Positions 1 to 8,875 of a stretch of 36,877 bases of DNA are shown here, piece after piece. How positions within the stretch are numbered: the first letter of the stretch is position 1; each line of letters starts with the position of its first letter. The notes under the pieces are model-generated. The model made no database searches. It was not told where the DNA came from and saw only the letters and a program-made list of their open reading frames with translations. Position numbers and translations under genes: made by a program. Source of the stretch: an uncultured Bacilli bacterium (GTDB lineage: Bacteria > Bacillota_I > Bacilli_A > RF39 > UBA660). The stretch lies in assembly GCA_947588865.1 (NCBI GenBank), contig CANPYQ010000001.1, forward strand, positions 1 through 36,877, given 5' to 3'.

Positions 1-269
1 TCAACACATTCTTTAATTTTAATAATATCATTATCATTAATTCTTTTAGGGGAATGAATAGGTCTTCTAGATTTATCCTTTAATCCAGCAATACCATAAA
101 CAGCATATCTTCTACACCATTTCTTAATAGTATTTTTAGAACAATTATAAAATCTAGCAGCTACTTTAATACCATTTTCATTAGAATATCTAACCAACTC
201 TAATCTTTTATCGACTAATACTTTTTCATTATCAATACTATCATAGAGTTCTTTATAACTTGTCCACAT
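1..269 (-). CDS. IS481-like transposase, N-terminal fragment
   Basis: Reading down from the ATG at 269-267 gives about 89 codons that run off the window. The N-terminus begins MWTSYKELYDSIDNEK. A helix-turn-helix follows (AARFYNCSKNTIKKWCRRY), then the linker GIAGLKDKSRRP, which resembles the pattern that follows the HTH in IS481-family and related DDE transposases (YG..GL.D.SRRP). The DDE catalytic core would lie beyond base 1 and is not visible. A good ribosome binding site (GGAGGTG on the minus strand, about 274-280) precedes the ATG. It could also belong to another IS3/IS481-like HTH group. The same start is found at 36843 on the other strand. Confidence 0.75.
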   Translation of the reverse strand, partial: MWTSYKELYDSIDNEKVLVDKRLELVRYSNENGIKVAARFYNCSKNTIKKWCRRYAVYGIAGLKDKSRRPIHSPKRINDNDIIKIKECV

Positions 270-318
270 AAATTTCACCTCCAATCTATAACCACATATT
301 ATATATCAAAATACAAAA

Positions 319-350
319 AATACATAATAACCATGGGGTCACTATGTATT
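319..350 (-). repeat. Hairpin in IS leader, upstream of transposase
   Basis: Two 14-base arms (319-332 and 337-350) flank a four-base loop. In the transposase-sense RNA the arms pair along all 14 positions if two G-U pairs are allowed. The same 32-base structure is at 36762-36793. It sits between the IS edge and the transposase promoter region, so it may block read-in transcription or be an end-recognition structure. That role is inference. Confidence 0.6.
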
Positions 351-366
351 ATATATTTTTAAAAAT

Positions 367-389
367 AAGTAAAGTTTACTTGTTTTTTT
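367..389. terminator. Bidirectional terminator-like hairpin next to IS edge
   Basis: The inverted repeat AAGTAAA-G-TTTACTT (367-381) is followed on the plus strand by G and a run of seven T (383-389). On the minus strand it is followed by ATTTTT. The stem is short and AT-only apart from one G-C pair per arm, so it is a weak terminator. It lies only three bases from the apparent IS edge. Confidence 0.45.
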
Positions 390-402
390 ATTTAGAATGA
401 TT

Positions 403-419
403 TATAATAATATTATAAT
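403..419 (+). promoter_or_regulatory. Candidate -10 elements for the 439 gene
   Basis: Two TATAAT hexamers (403-408 and 414-419) lie just upstream of the ATG at 439. A -35-like TTGTTT at 380-385 is 17 bases before the first. The second has no convincing -35. Either would give a leader of only about 13-25 bases. Confidence 0.4.
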
Positions 420-438
420 GAGATTGTAGGTGACAAAT

Positions 439-3171
439 ATGAAAAATAAAATTATGTATTTCGTTATAATAATTACTCTAAGTGTACTTTGTATGATACC
501 ATCAAAAGAAACAGTTAAAGCTTATGATGTTGAACCAAACTTTGACACTGGTGATTCTGGGGGCAGTAGCTCTTGTAATACACAAGCATGCGCAAATTCG
601 GAAAATATTGTTGATGGAATTACAGGGATTATATATGGACTCAGGATTTCTGTAGTGGATAGTACGGGTAAAGGTACAGTTAAAAATGCAAAAAATTTTT
701 GGGCTACAGAAAGTATGTACGATTTTTTCAAAAATTCAAAATCATATTCAGATAACAACAATCCAAGCCAATTAAAAATCTCTAAATGGGGCGGTGGCAT
801 GAGTTCGTACAAAACAAAATATGTAAAAGGGATTTTTAGTGAGATCGGTTATACCTTGCCCCAAAAGGCATATTCAGAGTTTAAAGAAAGCTTATCTGAA
901 TCTAATGGTAAAGTTTTAGAAATCATACTTAATGAATTTGGCATTACACCTAAAGAAGCTATTGAAAGCAATTATTGGTTAAAGGTAGAACCAATTTATG
1001 CTTTACATGAAAAATTTTATATGCATAATATTTTTTATTTTGGGACATCATCAGAAATTATGACGAGTATGGATAGTATGACAAAAAGAGCATGTTCCGA
1101 CTCTCGTTCTTGCTCATATGGTTCAGCTTTTTATGACGGCGGATGCATCGGAGATGTAGGGAGTGATTGGAATGTAGTTAGAAATTTTATAGTTTCAATT
1201 TATACGCCTTGTGATAGCCTAAAACCATCAGGTGTACCATGCTACGGAGGAAATGTAAGCTACTACAAGTCTTTTATTAATAATGGAGAATGTATTAATA
1301 ATGCGAAAAATTTGGTTGAAGGTTATAAAAAATCAGATGATGGTTTTCTTGGCTTAGGTGTGGGATATATAAAAATTAGCGATTATATAAAAAAAACATA
1401 TGTTAAAATAACAAAAACGGATAATCAAGGCAATACAATCACCAATCCAAAAGCAACCTTTAATTTTAAATTATTTAAAATTAATGATTATGATGGTTCT
1501 AAACAACAAATAAAAAATTTTACTTATTATGATAAACGAGATGATAATCCAAAAACATCAACTGCTGATGGTGTAATAGTATTTAACAATTCACAAAGTA
1601 GTATAATAATCGAATTGCCTATAGGCCACTATTATCTTGAAGAACAAGATCCAGATCCAGATAGCAAATATTATTATTATGTACATGATAAAAATGGTAA
1701 TAAATATGTTGACTTTAGAGTTGAATCTTATCACTCCTTAGACAATCCTAAAGATGTAAAAATTAAAAATTATACTGAATGTGAATATAGGCGTGATGTT
1801 ATATTAGCTAATTATAGCCAACTAACAATAGACCGAAAAAGGGCGTTGATAGAGTTGTATGAGGATCTTTTGGGGAGAAAATATAGTGAAGGTTCCATTG
1901 ATTATAGAGGACTTTTGGATTTTAGTAATCCAAAATGTGAAACAGTTAACAATGTATATTCTTCAACAATAGGTTGTTTAAAAGGTAGAATTAATGGTAT
2001 ATTTAAAGGTGAAGAAGATATAACTGAGAGCTCGTTTAACAGTGATAATATATCTGCATATACTGAGAAGGACAGCAAAGATGGTAATAAGGTGTATTGC
2101 CAAACTACTTATTCGTTAGATAACAAATTAGGTACAAGCTCGTTTAAGTCAAAAGCTGGACGAATGCCTATCCAAAAATTAACATTAGATGAGGCAGTAG
2201 CTACGGAAGGTACATTAACGATAAAATGTTTTGTATTGAATGAAAATACTTATAATAAAACTTATGATTATAAAGATTATGTAAAGAGTGTTAAATTCAA
2301 TAACGATCCTCTACCAGTTAGAGACGGTAAAAAGCTTAAAGAATTTGGTTCCACTGATACTAAATTTACTTTAAACAAAGACAGTGATAATTTTTATAAA
2401 GGTGAAAAAGCTATAGATTTTTACTTAAATCCTATATATTTGCATGTAGGGAATGGGAAATCACTAATTAAACAAGAAATGATAAATGATAGTAAATATA
2501 TATTTGCAGGTTATGGAATAATTAGCAAATTTACTAGCGAACTATCAGATAATGTTATTTATTTTAATGTAAACTACAAAGGTGAAGATTATAGTAGCGA
2601 TGCCTGCAAATATGATGTCACTCGAGAGCTAATTATACCAGAAGATCCTGATAATCCAGGTGATCCTGGTGATTATAAGTTAAATCTTGAATTTAGAATC
2701 ATTGATACACTTAATCCATTTCCAGGATATGACGGAAAAGGAAGACAAGTAGGCAAAAATTGGTGTGGAGGTAATATAGATTTTGATTATTTGTCAGAAA
2801 AAATACTAAATATTTTTTCTAAAATTGAAACTGTTGATGAAAAAAGTCTATATGATTATGATAAAAATGGAGATGGTGAAGTAAACGCAACAGATGCGTT
2901 TTATGTAAAACAACAGAAGGGTGAATATTGTAAAAATATTAATGAAAAAGTTGAAGAATTTATAACAAATAGAACAAATAGTTATGGAAGAAAGCCAAGT
3001 GATGGAACTACTGGTAAAGCAATATATACTATAGAGTTGACACCTGATAAAATAAAAGATATAAGAGGTTATAATAAAGATAACAGTTATGATGATTATG
3101 ATAAGTTAAAGTGTACTGATGGCAATGATTGCAAAAGTCAATTTTTGACTGACTATTTTGGAATTGAATAA
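439..3171 (+). CDS. Large secreted Cys-rich surface protein with SpaA-like and dockerin-like segments
   Basis: 910 aa from the ATG at 439, chosen over the in-frame GTG at 430 because AGGTG at 428-432 is a well-spaced ribosome binding site for 439. A signal peptide covers residues 1-28 (cleavage after VKA is plausible). Residues ~320-445 look like a prealbumin-type SpaA/Cna-B domain (VKITKTDNQGN..., ELPIGHYYLEEQ, ending VKIKNY). A Pro/Asp linker (PDNPGDPGD) lies near residue 740, then RIIDTLNPFPG and NWCGG. A calcium-loop motif DKNGDGEVNATDA at ~808-820 resembles a single dockerin/EF-hand repeat. Many cysteines suggest disulfides. There is no LPXTG motif and no C-terminal membrane helix, so anchoring is unexplained. 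A terminator overlaps its stop codon. It could be a substrate or adhesin of the adjacent secretion locus; that link is inference. Confidence 0.7.
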   Translation: MKNKIMYFVIIITLSVLCMIPSKETVKAYDVEPNFDTGDSGGSSSCNTQACANSENIVDGITGIIYGLRISVVDSTGKGTVKNAKNFWATESMYDFFKNSKSYSDNNNPSQLKISKWGGGMSSYKTKYVKGIFSEIGYTLPQKAYSEFKESLSESNGKVLEIILNEFGITPKEAIESNYWLKVEPIYALHEKFYMHNIFYFGTSSEIMTSMDSMTKRACSDSRSCSYGSAFYDGGCIGDVGSDWNVVRNFIVSIYTPCDSLKPSGVPCYGGNVSYYKSFINNGECINNAKNLVEGYKKSDDGFLGLGVGYIKISDYIKKTYVKITKTDNQGNTITNPKATFNFKLFKINDYDGSKQQIKNFTYYDKRDDNPKTSTADGVIVFNNSQSSIIIELPIGHYYLEEQDPDPDSKYYYYVHDKNGNKYVDFRVESYHSLDNPKDVKIKNYTECEYRRDVILANYSQLTIDRKRALIELYEDLLGRKYSEGSIDYRGLLDFSNPKCETVNNVYSSTIGCLKGRINGIFKGEEDITESSFNSDNISAYTEKDSKDGNKVYCQTTYSLDNKLGTSSFKSKAGRMPIQKLTLDEAVATEGTLTIKCFVLNENTYNKTYDYKDYVKSVKFNNDPLPVRDGKKLKEFGSTDTKFTLNKDSDNFYKGEKAIDFYLNPIYLHVGNGKSLIKQEMINDSKYIFAGYGIISKFTSELSDNVIYFNVNYKGEDYSSDACKYDVTRELIIPEDPDNPGDPGDYKLNLEFRIIDTLNPFPGYDGKGRQVGKNWCGGNIDFDYLSEKILNIFSKIETVDEKSLYDYDKNGDGEVNATDAFYVKQQKGEYCKNINEKVEEFITNRTNSYGRKPSDGTTGKAIYTIELTPDKIKDIRGYNKDNSYDDYDKLKCTDGNDCKSQFLTDYFGIE

Positions 3172-3199
3172 AGATGGCAAGTCTATCTTTATTTTTTTT
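3169..3199 (+). terminator. Rho-independent terminator overlapping stop codon
   Basis: Arms TAAAGAT (3169-3175) and ATCTTTA (3185-3191) are separated by nine bases and followed by eight T (3192-3199). The first three bases are the stop codon of the preceding gene. Confidence 0.7.
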
Positions 3200-3210
3200 A
3201 AAATATATTG

Positions 3211-3216
3211 TATAAT
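3211..3216 (+). promoter_or_regulatory. Candidate -10 for the 3240 gene
   Basis: A TATAAT hexamer lies 24 bases before the ATG at 3240. No good -35 is visible; the expected position falls in the terminator T-run. A strong ribosome binding site AAGGAGGGG (3227-3235) follows. Confidence 0.35.
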
Positions 3217-3239
3217 TATTTAAGATAAGGAGGGGTTGT

Positions 3240-4805
3240 ATGATACTTAAAAAACCGTATGCATTTTTTATTAAGATGTTTAAGCCTATTCATTTAGTAT
3301 TGGCTTTGATTGTGGCTTATCTAATATTTTTAGAAAATAGAATACTAACATTTTTAAATGGGTATATGTATTCATCAATTGATACTTCCTTAAAAAATAT
3401 AAAGGGTAATTTAGCTAATAATTTTATATTTATTATTCCTATGTTAATAATTGTTTTATCATTACTCATATTGGGAGTAATGTTTAGGAAGAAGAAGCCT
3501 GTATTATTTTATTTTATAAATATATTTATATTTATTGTTTCAATAATAATAAATTTATATGTTTCTAATTTTTTAGGAGTTTTGGAACAATCTGTGGTAT
3601 CTATTAGAATTGTAAAATTAATGCATGATTTATTATTTATAAATATAATGCTTCAAAGTGTAATGTTTATATTCTTAATAATAAGGGGTATGGGTATTAA
3701 TTTTAAGAAATTTGATTTTAGTAATGATATTTCTAAATTTGAAATAAATGAAAGTGACGATGAAGAATTTGAATTAGATATTAATATAGATTTAGATGAG
3801 AACAAAAGAAAAAGAAAAAAGAATTTAAGGTATTTAAAATATACTTATATAGAAAATAAATTTATAATAAATATTGTTTTAATAATCTTTGTAATTATAT
3901 TGTCATTGGTAATTTATGGTATTATTAAAGTTTATTATAAAAATAATAAAGAAGGTAAAATTTATAGCGCCAATACATTTAGTTTTGGTGTGAATGAAAC
4001 TCTTATTTTAAATAGGGATTATAGTGGTAGAAAGTTAACTGATAATTATTTAATAGTAGTAAACACTTCTATTGCTTCTAATTATCAAGATAATATTTTA
4101 TATTTAAAGGATTTTAGTTTAAAAATAGGTAATGCTGTATTTAAACCTGTTACTGATTATGCTAAATCTTTAATAGATATAGGGAACGTATATAATGAAA
4201 CAGTATTACCTTTTGAATATACTAATTATTTATTTGTATATGAAATTCCAGAGAAATTTAAAACTAGTGATATGATATTTAGCTATAGTAATGAGGGTAA
4301 AAGTATTGATATAAAGTTGAAGCCTAAAGAGCAACAAAACAGTGATATTATTGTTGAAAAAAGCATTGGCGAAGAGATGCAGTTTAATGAATCTATTGGG
4401 GATATTAAATTTGAAATAAATGATTTTGAAATAAAAGATAGATATTTAGTTGAGTATAATTATTGCATAAATGATAATGATTGTATTTTATCTAAGGAGT
4501 ATTTAGTAGCTTCTATAAATGAAAATTTTGATAAATATATATTAAGACTAGATATTAATTATAATGATAATTCATCTTTAAAATTAAGTGATTTTTATGA
4601 TTTACTTGAAGGATTTGGTTCGATTCAGTATAAGATAAATGATTCATGGATTGTTCAATCTGATAATTTTGAGGAAATTAAGAGTTCTAAGGCAAATATG
4701 GGTAATAATATTTATATAGGTGTTAACTCTGAGGTTATGAATGCAACAAATATTAAATTTGTATTTAATATTAGGGGTTCTAGATATGAATATACAATAA
4801 AGTAG
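3240..4805 (+). CDS. Membrane protein with five predicted helices and large external domain, unknown function
   Basis: 521 aa, family not recognised. Hydrophobic helices lie at about residues 15-32, 60-80, 87-112, 130-150 and 208-230. An acidic stretch (DDEEFELDINIDLDE, ~173-187) and a Lys/Arg run (KRKRKKN) separate helices four and five. About 290 residues after helix five are hydrophilic and probably extracytoplasmic. The start is supported by the ribosome binding site AAGGAGGGG, five bases before the ATG. It is followed seven bases later by another signal-peptide protein (4813), so the two are probably cotranscribed. Their place just before the Tad block suggests an accessory surface role, but nothing in the sequence proves it. 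Confidence 0.6.
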   Translation: MILKKPYAFFIKMFKPIHLVLALIVAYLIFLENRILTFLNGYMYSSIDTSLKNIKGNLANNFIFIIPMLIIVLSLLILGVMFRKKKPVLFYFINIFIFIVSIIINLYVSNFLGVLEQSVVSIRIVKLMHDLLFINIMLQSVMFIFLIIRGMGINFKKFDFSNDISKFEINESDDEEFELDINIDLDENKRKRKKNLRYLKYTYIENKFIINIVLIIFVIILSLVIYGIIKVYYKNNKEGKIYSANTFSFGVNETLILNRDYSGRKLTDNYLIVVNTSIASNYQDNILYLKDFSLKIGNAVFKPVTDYAKSLIDIGNVYNETVLPFEYTNYLFVYEIPEKFKTSDMIFSYSNEGKSIDIKLKPKEQQNSDIIVEKSIGEEMQFNESIGDIKFEINDFEIKDRYLVEYNYCINDNDCILSKEYLVASINENFDKYILRLDINYNDNSSLKLSDFYDLLEGFGSIQYKINDSWIVQSDNFEEIKSSKANMGNNIYIGVNSEVMNATNIKFVFNIRGSRYEYTIK

Positions 4806-4812
4806 GTGAAAA

Positions 4813-5478
4813 ATGAAAAGAAAAATAATATTTTTACTTGTTTTAATGTTTATTATGAAATTAAATGCTTCTGCTTTAACTTATGGTGGATGTGAGTATT
4901 CAACTATATCTAGATTAAAATCTTTAGTTACTAATGTAAATATTAGTTATAGTTATCATATGGAAGGAAATGAGCCATATTTTGATGTTACTCTTACTAA
5001 TATAACACCTGATATGTATTTTAAGGATACATTAACTAATACAATTTATAATTATGATAATACAAATAATGGGGAAATAACTATTACTAATTATAAAGGA
5101 TATTCTGGTAGCTATAAATTTTATTCAACTAATGGTGCTTGTTACGGAATCTCACTTGGAACTAAGTATTATAAATTTCCTTCATATAATAATTACTATA
5201 CAGATGAACAGTGTGCTGATATAAAAAATTATAGTTTATGCCAAAAATGGGTAAATGTAAATTATAATTATGATGAATTTTCAAAACTTATTGCTGAATA
5301 TAAAGAAAGCTTAAATGCTAAAGATGATGATGAACTCGATGTCGAATATAATAATGGGCTTTTAAATACTATTATTAGTTTTTATACAAAATACTATTAT
5401 TTAATATTAATTGGTATTATACTAATTTGTAGTGTGATTATATTTATAAATAGAAGAAGAAATAAATTTGATTTGTAA
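4813..5478 (+). CDS. Secreted protein with C-terminal membrane anchor, unknown function
   Basis: 221 aa. An N-terminal signal peptide (MKRKIIFLLVLMFIMKLNASA) precedes a Tyr/Asn-rich external domain with about five cysteines. A single C-terminal helix (YLILIGIILICSVIIFI, ~197-213) ends in the basic tail NRRRNKFDL. This type I topology indicates a surface protein displayed outside the membrane. The ribosome binding site TAGGTG at 4803-4808 overlaps the stop codon of the gene before it. I do not recognise the family. A likely promoter for the Tad operon begins immediately downstream. Confidence 0.6.
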   Translation: MKRKIIFLLVLMFIMKLNASALTYGGCEYSTISRLKSLVTNVNISYSYHMEGNEPYFDVTLTNITPDMYFKDTLTNTIYNYDNTNNGEITITNYKGYSGSYKFYSTNGACYGISLGTKYYKFPSYNNYYTDEQCADIKNYSLCQKWVNVNYNYDEFSKLIAEYKESLNAKDDDELDVEYNNGLLNTIISFYTKYYYLILIGIILICSVIIFINRRRNKFDL

Positions 5479-5480
5479 TA

Positions 5481-5509
5481 TTGTAAAAAAAAATAATATG
5501 TGGTAAAAT
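5481..5509 (+). promoter_or_regulatory. Promoter of the Tad-type operon
   Basis: -35 TTGTAA (5481-5486), 17-base spacer, -10 TAAAAT (5504-5509) preceded by TGG, giving an extended -10. The first gene starts at 5546. Confidence 0.5.
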
Positions 5510-5545
5510 TAATTATAGTAGATGTTATTAAAGTAGGTGATAAGT

Positions 5546-5947
5546 TTGAAAGAATCTATGTGGGGGTATGCAGTTATTACGTTAGGTATACTAGCTGTTG
5601 GTATTATTTGGTTCTTTGCAAATGTAACAAGAACAGATCAACATAATTATAATTTACTTAAAGAGACCGTTGAAGCTTCTATGTTTGATGCACTTGATTT
5701 GTCTGCTTATAGAAAAGATGGAACGGTTAAGATTATAGAAGCAAAATTTGTTGAAAATTTTATTAGAAGATTTGCGGAAAATGCTGATTTATCTAATGAT
5801 TATAAAATAGAAATATTCGATGTAAATGAAACACCACCTAAAGTAAGTTTGAGAGTTTCAAGTAGAAATTCAACGGGGGTAACAGGAGAAATGGTTGATT
5901 TTAATATAGTTAATAATATAGATGCTATATTGGAAACAAAGTATTGA
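5546..5947 (+). CDS. Pilin-like protein, M[KR]E[AS] family
   Basis: 133 aa, starting at TTG 5546. This start was chosen because it gives MKESMWG, matching the N-termini of the proteins at 9766 (MKEAAG), 10387 (MKESVG) and 10859 (MREAIG), and because TAGGTG at 5534-5539 is correctly spaced. A membrane helix follows at once (YAVITLGILAVGIIWFFA, residues 8-25). The soluble part is about 105 aa and has no cysteine. A single N-terminal helix followed by a soluble domain is the layout of TadE-like or other type IV pilin-like proteins, but no ordinary prepilin leader is present. It is the first gene of the CpaB-TadA-TadB-TadC operon, which supports a role as a minor pilin or assembly component. The family assignment is inferred from pattern and context. 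Confidence 0.55.
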   Translation: MKESMWGYAVITLGILAVGIIWFFANVTRTDQHNYNLLKETVEASMFDALDLSAYRKDGTVKIIEAKFVENFIRRFAENADLSNDYKIEIFDVNETPPKVSLRVSSRNSTGVTGEMVDFNIVNNIDAILETKY

Positions 5948-5962
5948 GAGGAGAATAAAAAG

Positions 5963-6832
5963 ATGAATAATTTTGTTATAGGTTTAAAAAGATTTTTTAC
6001 GAATAAGAATGTTGTTACTATTATATTAGTATTAGTTATTTTAGGCATTCTTTATTATGGATACAGTTCTAGTATAAAAAAGCAAACTAATCCAGTTAAT
6101 ATGCCTGTTGCAGCGCATACTATAAGTTCTAGAACACAGGTTACTGATGAAGATGTAATGTATACAACTGTTGCAAATAGTATGATAGGCGAAGGTGCTA
6201 TACGTAATTCAAATGATATAATAGGTAAATATACTAATGTTAATGTTACTATTCCAACTGGAAGTATATTTTATAGTGAATGGTTATCTGATGAGGATGA
6301 TATTCCAGGAAATTGGATTGAGCAATTAGACTATAAAAAAGGTGAATTAGGATATTATATGGATGTAAGTGTAGAAAGCACTTTAGGTAAATCAGTACTT
6401 CCAGATACATATATAGATATATTTATGAAGGCAACTGATGAAAACGGAACTGTTATGTTTGGTAAACTTATGAAAAATGTAAAAGTTTTAGTTGTACATG
6501 ATGGGGATGGTAATAATGTATTTGATAATGCAGCTGAGATAGGAACACCATCTAAGATTGGTTTTGCAGTAAGCCAGGATTATTATATATTACTTAAAAA
6601 AGCAGAATATTTGGATGTAGAACTTGTTTTAGCACCTCGTGGATCTACAATTCCAAGTCAAGATTATGTTATTGTTACAAGTTCAACATTAAGAGATTAT
6701 ATTGATGCTCAAACTATAACTGTTGAAGAAGATATTATTGCTGAAGAAATAAATGATAACGATAAAAACAATGAGAATCAAGATAATGCAGAAGGTAATA
6801 CAGATCAAAATAATCAAAATGCTACTGAGTGA
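5963..6832 (+). CDS. cpaB: CpaB/RcpC-like pilus assembly protein (SAF domain)
   Basis: 289 aa. One N-terminal membrane helix (~16-31, VVTIILVLVILGILYYGY) is followed by a SAF-like region starting near residue 45 (MPVAAHTISSRTQVTDEDV), with IPTGSIFYSEWL near 95, as in CpaB/RcpC proteins of Tad systems. A second beta-rich half (VSVESTLGKSVLPDTYIDIFM, MKNVKVLVV) also fits CpaB. The last ~35 residues are Asn/Asp/Glu/Gln-rich and probably disordered. In known Tad systems CpaB works outside the membrane with the secretin; this organism appears to have no outer membrane, so here it may act in the wall zone. The ribosome binding site GAGGAG overlaps the stop of the previous gene. Four bases separate it from the ATPase gene. 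Confidence 0.7.
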   Translation: MNNFVIGLKRFFTNKNVVTIILVLVILGILYYGYSSSIKKQTNPVNMPVAAHTISSRTQVTDEDVMYTTVANSMIGEGAIRNSNDIIGKYTNVNVTIPTGSIFYSEWLSDEDDIPGNWIEQLDYKKGELGYYMDVSVESTLGKSVLPDTYIDIFMKATDENGTVMFGKLMKNVKVLVVHDGDGNNVFDNAAEIGTPSKIGFAVSQDYYILLKKAEYLDVELVLAPRGSTIPSQDYVIVTSSTLRDYIDAQTITVEEDIIAEEINDNDKNNENQDNAEGNTDQNNQNATE

Positions 6833-6836
6833 TTAA

Positions 6837-7961
6837 ATGCACGATAATATATTTGAAGGAATGGACTTTGGTCCGTTAAAAGAATATTTAGAAAATGATG
6901 ATATTACCGATATTTCTTATAGCAATAACGGGCAGGTTTGGTTGAAAACTTTATCAAAAGGAATTTTTAGAATTGAAAATCCAGCTATAAATAATGCATT
7001 TATGGAGAAACTTGCATTTCAATGTTCAAATGTTATGGGAAAAAGTTTTAATGCTGCACATCCTTTTTTGGATAGTGAGAGTGCAGAATTACGTATGAAT
7101 TTTGTCCATGATTCTATTGCAAAAAATGGAATCGCTTGTGTTATACGTAAAACACCGGCAAAAATTCGTTTAGAGAGAAACAAAATATTAAAAGAAAAAT
7201 ATATTACAGAAGACATATTGGACTTTTTAATAACTTGTGTACATGGACATTGTAATATAATTGTATGTGGAGAAACTGGATCTGGTAAGACAGAGTTCGT
7301 AAAATTCTTAGCTTCAAATACTTATGAAAATGAAAAATTAATAACTATAGAAGATACTTTGGAACTGCACTTGGATAGGATATATCCAAATAGAGATATT
7401 GTTGCTATGAAAACTAACAATATTGCTAGTTATTCAGATGTTCTAGTTACTTGTATGAGACAGAATCCTAAATGGATATTATTATCAGAGGTTCGTAGTG
7501 CAGAGGCTGTTATGGCTGTTAGAAACTCTATTTCTTCAGGTCACTATATATTATCAACTATACATGCTGATAAAGCAGCTTCTATTCCAAATCGTATGTA
7601 TAGTTTGCTTGAAACTAATCAAGATATTGAACAATTTTTGAAATCTATTTATAGATATATTCAAATAGGAGTATATATAAGGGGATATCAGGATAAAATT
7701 TCAAAGAGCTTTGTAAGAGAAATTGCTGAAGTTACAGAATTTTATGTAACTGAGGATAATGAAGCAAAATATAATACTTTGTATAAAAAAACTCCCGATG
7801 GAACTGTTTATAGGAAAAACCCAAGTAAATATTTAATAGAATATTTAGAGGCACAGGGAACGGTTTTACCAACAGGATTTATAAAAGAGGAATATGATAA
7901 AGATAATAAAGTTGTTGAAAAAAAATCTTTAAATGATAATAACGAAATAATTTTTGAATAG
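6837..7961 (+). CDS. tadA: TadA/CpaF-type secretion ATPase (VirB11/PilT superfamily)
   Basis: 374 aa. Walker A GETGSGKT lies at ~145-152, the Asp-box-like segment ITIEDTLELHL near 173-185, the Walker-B-like ILLSEVRSAEA at ~214-224, and the His-containing STIHADKA near 240. These are the hallmarks of TadA/CpaF/VirB11 hexameric ATPases that power pilus assembly or secretion at the inner face of the membrane. Gene order CpaB-ATPase-two T2SSF-like membrane proteins is that of Tad loci and favours TadA over VirB11. It is shorter than many TadA proteins (usually 420-500 aa). The start ATG at 6837 has a weak ribosome binding site (GAGTGA); an internal ATG at 6861 is an alternative. A non-conserved acidic tail ends the protein. 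Confidence 0.85.
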   Translation: MHDNIFEGMDFGPLKEYLENDDITDISYSNNGQVWLKTLSKGIFRIENPAINNAFMEKLAFQCSNVMGKSFNAAHPFLDSESAELRMNFVHDSIAKNGIACVIRKTPAKIRLERNKILKEKYITEDILDFLITCVHGHCNIIVCGETGSGKTEFVKFLASNTYENEKLITIEDTLELHLDRIYPNRDIVAMKTNNIASYSDVLVTCMRQNPKWILLSEVRSAEAVMAVRNSISSGHYILSTIHADKAASIPNRMYSLLETNQDIEQFLKSIYRYIQIGVYIRGYQDKISKSFVREIAEVTEFYVTEDNEAKYNTLYKKTPDGTVYRKNPSKYLIEYLEAQGTVLPTGFIKEEYDKDNKVVEKKSLNDNNEIIFE

Positions 7962-7972
7962 GAGGGAACAAT

Positions 7973-8875
7973 ATGAATATAACTATAATTTTTATAATTG
8001 TGTCTATACTAGCTATATTCCTAATTATATATAGGAGTAGTATTGGTGAACAAACTTATAAATATATAAGTACACAAAGTAGAAGATTATATAGTAAAGT
8101 TGCTCCTTATACATATAAAGAAATAAGAAAAAAAATAAAAGAATTAAAGCAAGATTATACAGTAACTCAGTATATTGGACAAGTAATATTATTTGCGGTA
8201 GGAGCTGGGGTCGTAACATATTTGTATTTTTACAGTTTAGTTGTATCTATAATTTATGCTGTACTTGCAGTCACAGCGGTACCATATATTAATTATTTAA
8301 GATGCAAAAGACTTTATAGCGAATTTATATTTGAACAAGTCCAAGTATATACGACAAATGTTATAATGGAGTTTGCGACAACTCAAAGTTTCGTTAAGTC
8401 ACTTGAAGGTGTGTATTCATCTGGTATATTGGAAGATCCTGTTAAACAAGACGTTAAAGCTATGATTGATATGGCATATGAGAATGGTACAATAAATCAA
8501 TCACTAGAGTATATGAACGAAAAATACGATTTTTATATGGTAAAAAATATGCATCAATTATTTTTACAAATAACTAATGAAGGATCAAAAGATGCTAGTG
8601 ATTCACTTGAAAATATGTCACTTGATATAGATATGCTTGTAGAAGCAGTTTATAGAGATAGGTTGGATAGAGAAGCCTTTTATAAAAAATTTATTAAATT
8701 TGGTTTAATATTATATTTGATGATAGGATTAGTACAAATAATGTTAGGAGACACATATCATAGTATGCTTAATTTATGGTATGTTAGACTTTTGTTACAT
8801 ATAATTGTAATTATAAATACTTATTTCTTATTATCTGGTACTAAATTTTATAATGAGAATGTGGGGGCTGAATAA
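7973..8875 (+). CDS. tadB: TadB-like membrane platform protein (T2SSF-like)
   Basis: 300 aa. Helices at about 2-20, ~65-105 (two close segments), ~240-260 and ~268-288 flank a cytoplasmic alpha-helical domain (~125-235) of the T2SSF type: QVYTTNVIMEFATTQSF, an acidic-helix region, and EAVYRDRLDREAFYKKF before the last helices. In Tad systems TadB and TadC form the membrane platform contacted by TadA. The start is supported by AGGAGGG ten bases upstream. Its stop TAA overlaps the ATG of the next gene by one base (TAATG), typical of translational coupling between the two platform proteins. Confidence 0.7.
   Translation: MNITIIFIIVSILAIFLIIYRSSIGEQTYKYISTQSRRLYSKVAPYTYKEIRKKIKELKQDYTVTQYIGQVILFAVGAGVVTYLYFYSLVVSIIYAVLAVTAVPYINYLRCKRLYSEFIFEQVQVYTTNVIMEFATTQSFVKSLEGVYSSGILEDPVKQDVKAMIDMAYENGTINQSLEYMNEKYDFYMVKNMHQLFLQITNEGSKDASDSLENMSLDIDMLVEAVYRDRLDREAFYKKFIKFGLILYLMIGLVQIMLGDTYHSMLNLWYVRLLLHIIVIINTYFLLSGTKFYNENVGAE

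Larger units (their letters stand above)
1..364 (-). mobile_element. Left IS copy (IS481-like), truncated by window edge
   Basis: The first 364 bases are the 5' part of an insertion sequence read on the minus strand: upstream region, ribosome binding site and N-terminal part of the transposase. Bases 235-364 are the inverted copy of 36748-36877, with only three differences that I count in 130 bases. The inner edge is placed where the two copies stop matching (about base 364). The other end lies outside the window, so terminal repeats and target duplication cannot be checked. Confidence 0.8.

Noticed and set aside
439..3171. Sortase-anchored SpaA-type pilin.
   Set aside because: No LPXTG-like motif, C-terminal helix or sortase gene is present.
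4618..4630. GGTTCGATTC resembles a tRNA T-arm.
   Set aside because: It lies within an intact coding frame, and no acceptor, D-arm or anticodon stem is found around it.
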